DNA from: Deltaproteobacteria bacterium
GTDB taxonomy: Bacteria > Myxococcota_A > UBA9160 > JAFDET01
Assembly (NCBI GenBank): GCA_019310195.1
Contig: JAFDET010000136.1
Coordinates: forward strand, 1-8,448
DNA: 8,448 nucleotides
Direction of reading: 5' to 3'
Notes under the pieces: generated by a model
Database searches by the model: none
What the model saw: the letters and a program-made list of their open reading frames with translations, nothing else
What the model was told of the DNA's origin: nothing
In this document: piece after piece, positions 6,292 to 8,448 of the stretch
Position numbering within the stretch: position 1 is the stretch's first letter
How the letters are laid out: each line of letters starts with the position of its first letter
Position numbers and translations under genes: made by a program

Positions 6292-7109
6292 GAGGTCCTC
6301 CTCAGTCGTCGGAGAGCAAGGCCGATGTCGCGCTCACGCATCAACGCCTCACCGACCAGGAAAGCGTGCGCGCCCGCAGACTCCAGACGCTCTACATCGC
6401 TCGCGGAGAAGATGCCACTTTCCGCCACCGCGAGAACCCCTTCGGGCAGCTTCGGCAGCAGCCGCTCGCACACGCCCAGGTCCACCTGGAAGCTGCGAAG
6501 GTCCCGGTTGTTGATGCCCACCAGGTCGGCGCCCGCCTCGAGGGCCAGCTGGACCTCGGACTCATCGTGAACCTCGATCAGGACATCCAGGCCCCAGGCA
6601 ACGGCCCGCTCCCGCAGGCTGCAGAGGTCGGCGGGCGACAGCGCGGCCACGATCAGGAGCACCGCGTCGGCTCCGCCGGCTCGGGCCTCGTCCACCTGGT
6701 AGGGATCCACGATGAAGTCCTTGCGCAGGATCGGGAGGGCCACCTGGCCGCGAACGGCCGCCAGGAAATCCAGGTGCCCGCCGAAGTAGTGCTCGTCGGT
6801 CAGCACCGAGAGCGCCGCCGCGCCGCCCGCAGCGTAGGCCCGCGCACACGCGGAGGGGTCGAAATCGGCACGGATCTCCCCGCGGCTGGGAGAGCGTCGC
6901 TTGATCTCCGCGATCACCCGGGGCGCCGGCGACGTGCGCAGGGCCTCTCGGAAGCCCCGCGTCGGTTCCACCCGCTCGCGCGCGCGCCGCTCCATCTCTG
7001 CGGCCGGCACGGCCGCCCGTGCCCGATCCACCTCGCGGCGCTTGTGGCCGAGGATCTCCTCGAGAATCGTGGCGCGGCCACCAGGGGACTCCTTCACGGA
7101 CGCACTCAC
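6288..7109 (-). CDS. trpC: Indole-3-glycerol phosphate synthase
   Basis: Decarboxylating ring closure of CdRP to indole-3-glycerol phosphate, supplying TrpA; cytosolic barrel enzyme. The protein has 273 residues from GTG 7109 and is not fused to TrpF. All catalytic residues known from the Sulfolobus enzyme are present: E68 and K70 in VIAEIKRRSPS, K130 in LPILRKDF, E179 in VLIEVHDE, N200 in VGINNRDL and E230 in VAESGI. The frame is open upstream to 7223, but that part is the antiphase reading of the trpD end and is Gly/Arg-rich. GTG 7109 is preferred because it overlaps the trpD stop as GTGA and the N-terminus ILEEILGHKRREV follows at the expected distance. A second GTG four codons later is a minor alternative. 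No clear Shine-Dalgarno is seen, so initiation probably depends on ribosomes finishing trpD. Confidence 0.96.
   Translation of the reverse strand: MSASVKESPGGRATILEEILGHKRREVDRARAAVPAAEMERRARERVEPTRGFREALRTSPAPRVIAEIKRRSPSRGEIRADFDPSACARAYAAGGAAALSVLTDEHYFGGHLDFLAAVRGQVALPILRKDFIVDPYQVDEARAGGADAVLLIVAALSPADLCSLRERAVAWGLDVLIEVHDESEVQLALEAGADLVGINNRDLRSFQVDLGVCERLLPKLPEGVLAVAESGIFSASDVERLESAGAHAFLVGEALMRERDIGLALRRLRRTS
6297..6302 (-). promoter_or_regulatory. Strong ribosome binding site for trpF inside the end of trpC
   Basis: AGGAGG (6302-6297 on the minus strand) lies five bases before GTG 6291. It is encoded within the last codons of trpC. It fixes the GTG as the trpF start and contrasts with the weak or absent sites before trpD and trpC. 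Confidence 0.75.
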
Positions 7110-8119
7110 CGGGCCGCCACCGCCACCAGCCGATCGAGCCGACGGCGGGCGGCCCCCGAGTCGATGCTCTCGCGCGCCTGCTCCATGCCCTCGCCGAGGT
7201 CCGCGCAGGCGCCTGCAACCCACAGGGCGGCGGCGGTGTTGATCAGGACGATGTCGCGTCGGGCGCCGGTCTCGCCCTCGAGCACGGCGCGGGTGATCTT
7301 GGCGTTCTCACCGGCGTCCCCGCCGCGCAACGAGCCGGGCACCGACCGCGGCAGGCCCACGTCGCCGGGATCGATCTCCAGCACGTCCAGGTGATCGCCG
7401 GCCCAGAGCGCGGCGTGGGTGCTGCCGGTGGTGGTGACCTCGTCCATGCCATCGGAGCCGTGCACCACCAGGGCGCGCTCGGCGCCAAGCTCCCCCAGTG
7501 CCATCGCCAGCGGCTCCACCAGGTTCGCGGCGTACACGCCCACCAGCTGGAAGCGCACGCCCACCGGATTGAGCAGGGGTCCCAGGCAGTTCATGATCGT
7601 GCGGATTCCCAGCTGCTCGCGCACCGGGGCCACGAAGCGCATGGCCGGGTGGGCACGCCGCGCGAAGAACGGCGCGATTCCCACCTCGGACAGGATCTCG
7701 GCCGATTCCTCCACCGAGAGGTCCACCCCGACGCCCAGCGCCTCCAGCACGTCGATGCTCCCGCTGCGGCTGGTGGCCGCGCGATTCCCGTGCTTGGCCA
7801 CCGGCACGCCGGCGCCCGCCACCACAAAGGCCGCGGTGGTGGAGATGTTGAAGGTCTGCATGCCATCGCCGCCGGTGCCACAGGTGTCCACGGTGCGCGG
7901 GTCGGGGCTCGGGGCCGTCTCGGCGTGGGCGCGCAGGACCCGGGCGGCCGCCACGATCTCGCCCACGGTCTCGCCTCGGGTGCGCAGTGCCACCAGCAGC
8001 GCGCCGATGGACAGCGCCGATGCCTCGCCGGCGACGATCTCCTCGAACGCCGCCTCGAGAATGTCGCTGGGAACCTCCTCGCCGGTCACGGCCACCTCGA
8101 TCGCACGCTGAAGACTCAC
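7106..8119 (-). CDS. trpD: Anthranilate phosphoribosyltransferase
   Basis: Transfers phosphoribose from PRPP to anthranilate, the second step of the tryptophan branch. The protein has 337 residues from GTG 8119, the usual length for a free-standing TrpD. The PRPP loop CGTGGD is at 80-85, with NIST at 91-94 and KHGNR at 109-113, then SRSGSIDVLEALG. HPAM (157-160) and R167 belong to the anthranilate-binding side, followed by LGPLLNP (179-185). The metal-binding pair D226-E227 lies in GSDGMDEVT. GGDAGENAKI matches the late conserved GGDAxEN. The start GTG overlaps the trpG stop as GTGA. The upstream sequence has GGCGGCGA-type runs but no true Shine-Dalgarno. Upstream in-frame sequence to 8356 is the antiphase reading of trpG and was not included. 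Confidence 0.96.
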   Translation of the reverse strand: MSLQRAIEVAVTGEEVPSDILEAAFEEIVAGEASALSIGALLVALRTRGETVGEIVAAARVLRAHAETAPSPDPRTVDTCGTGGDGMQTFNISTTAAFVVAGAGVPVAKHGNRAATSRSGSIDVLEALGVGVDLSVEESAEILSEVGIAPFFARRAHPAMRFVAPVREQLGIRTIMNCLGPLLNPVGVRFQLVGVYAANLVEPLAMALGELGAERALVVHGSDGMDEVTTTGSTHAALWAGDHLDVLEIDPGDVGLPRSVPGSLRGGDAGENAKITRAVLEGETGARRDIVLINTAAALWVAGACADLGEGMEQARESIDSGAARRRLDRLVAVAAR

Positions 8120-8448
8120 GTCGCCGGGTCGCCGCCACAATGGGCCAGGAAGCTCCGGAGCAGGGGCTTGCCCGCCTCCGTCAGGATCGACTCGGGATGG
8201 AACTGCACGCCTTCGATGGGAAGTTCCCGGTGCCGCACGCCCATGATCTCGCCATCCGCGGTTCGGGCCGTCACTTCCAGCGCCTCGGGAAACCCCTCGC
8301 CCCCGATCACCAGGGAGTGGTAGCGGGTGGCCTGGATAGGCGACGGCAGGTCGCAAAAGACACCGGCTCGGTCGTGCTCGATGCTCGAGACCTTGCCGTG
8401 CATGATCGAACGGGCGCGCACGATGCGGCCCCCGTAGACGAGCCCGAT
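8116..8448 (-). CDS. trpG: Anthranilate synthase glutamine amidotransferase subunit, 5' part outside window
   Basis: Supplies ammonia from glutamine to TrpE for anthranilate formation. The last 110 residues are visible and the frame runs through the right edge. Recognised motifs are IMHGK, ATRYHSLVI, DGEIMGVRHRELP and VQFHPES followed by ILTEAGKPLL. The histidine and glutamate of the class I amidotransferase triad are in VQFHPES. The nucleophilic cysteine lies upstream, outside the window. The IMHGK and RYHSL pattern, and direct overlap with trpD, point to TrpG; a PabA used by both pathways cannot be excluded from this part alone. Its stop TGA overlaps trpD GTG as GTGA. Confidence 0.94.
   Translation of the reverse strand: MGLVYGGRIVRARSIMHGKVSSIEHDRAGVFCDLPSPIQATRYHSLVIGGEGFPEALEVTARTADGEIMGVRHRELPIEGVQFHPESILTEAGKPLLRSFLAHCGGDPAT

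Noticed and set aside
7019..8323. Plus-strand open frame of about 434 codons opposite trpD and the start of trpC
   Set aside because: It is a shadow of trpD with biased His/Gly/Ala composition and no domain.

Overview
The window is a high-GC bacterial chromosome segment filled with ordinary biosynthetic and signalling genes. I see no mobile element, CRISPR array, rRNA or tRNA. Most genes are recognised from their catalytic motifs. A bifunctional proteobacterial-type PheA, a TrpG-D-C-F-B-A gene order with unfused trpC and trpF, and frequent GTG starts suggest a high-GC proteobacterium or a lineage once grouped with Deltaproteobacteria (for example Myxococcota-like). That placement is an inference and is not firm.

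Layout: positions 1-1011 (minus) hold pheA, chorismate mutase/prephenate dehydratase, cut by the left edge inside its ACT domain. Positions 1012-1333 are a divergent intergenic region with a plausible sigma70-type promoter for pheA and two small inverted repeats ahead of the next gene. Positions 1334-2977 (plus) encode a membrane diguanylate cyclase with a periplasmic sensor region, HAMP and GGDEF (GGEEF) domain. Positions 3032-3685 (plus) encode dephospho-CoA kinase, CoaE. From 8448 down to 3657 (minus) runs a compact tryptophan operon, trpG (cut by the right edge)-trpD-trpC-trpF-trpB-trpA. Its last gene overlaps the end of coaE tail to tail by 29 bases.

How the genes work together: pheA and the trp operon take chorismate into its two branches, toward phenylpyruvate/phenylalanine and toward anthranilate/tryptophan. 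The trp genes cover anthranilate to tryptophan. The amidotransferase half of anthranilate synthase is partly present, and its TrpE partner is probably just beyond the right edge. All five trp junctions overlap: four are GTGA stop-start overlaps and the fifth is TGATG, so translation is probably coupled along the whole message. The diguanylate cyclase and coaE form an opposite-strand island between the two chorismate branches.

The points most worth a second look are residue changes at normally conserved positions. In TrpF, serine replaces the SPR-motif arginine. In PheA, TRF reads TRL, and the ACT-domain motifs GALV and ESRP read GALY and QQRP. I found no convincing evidence of a previously undescribed system.
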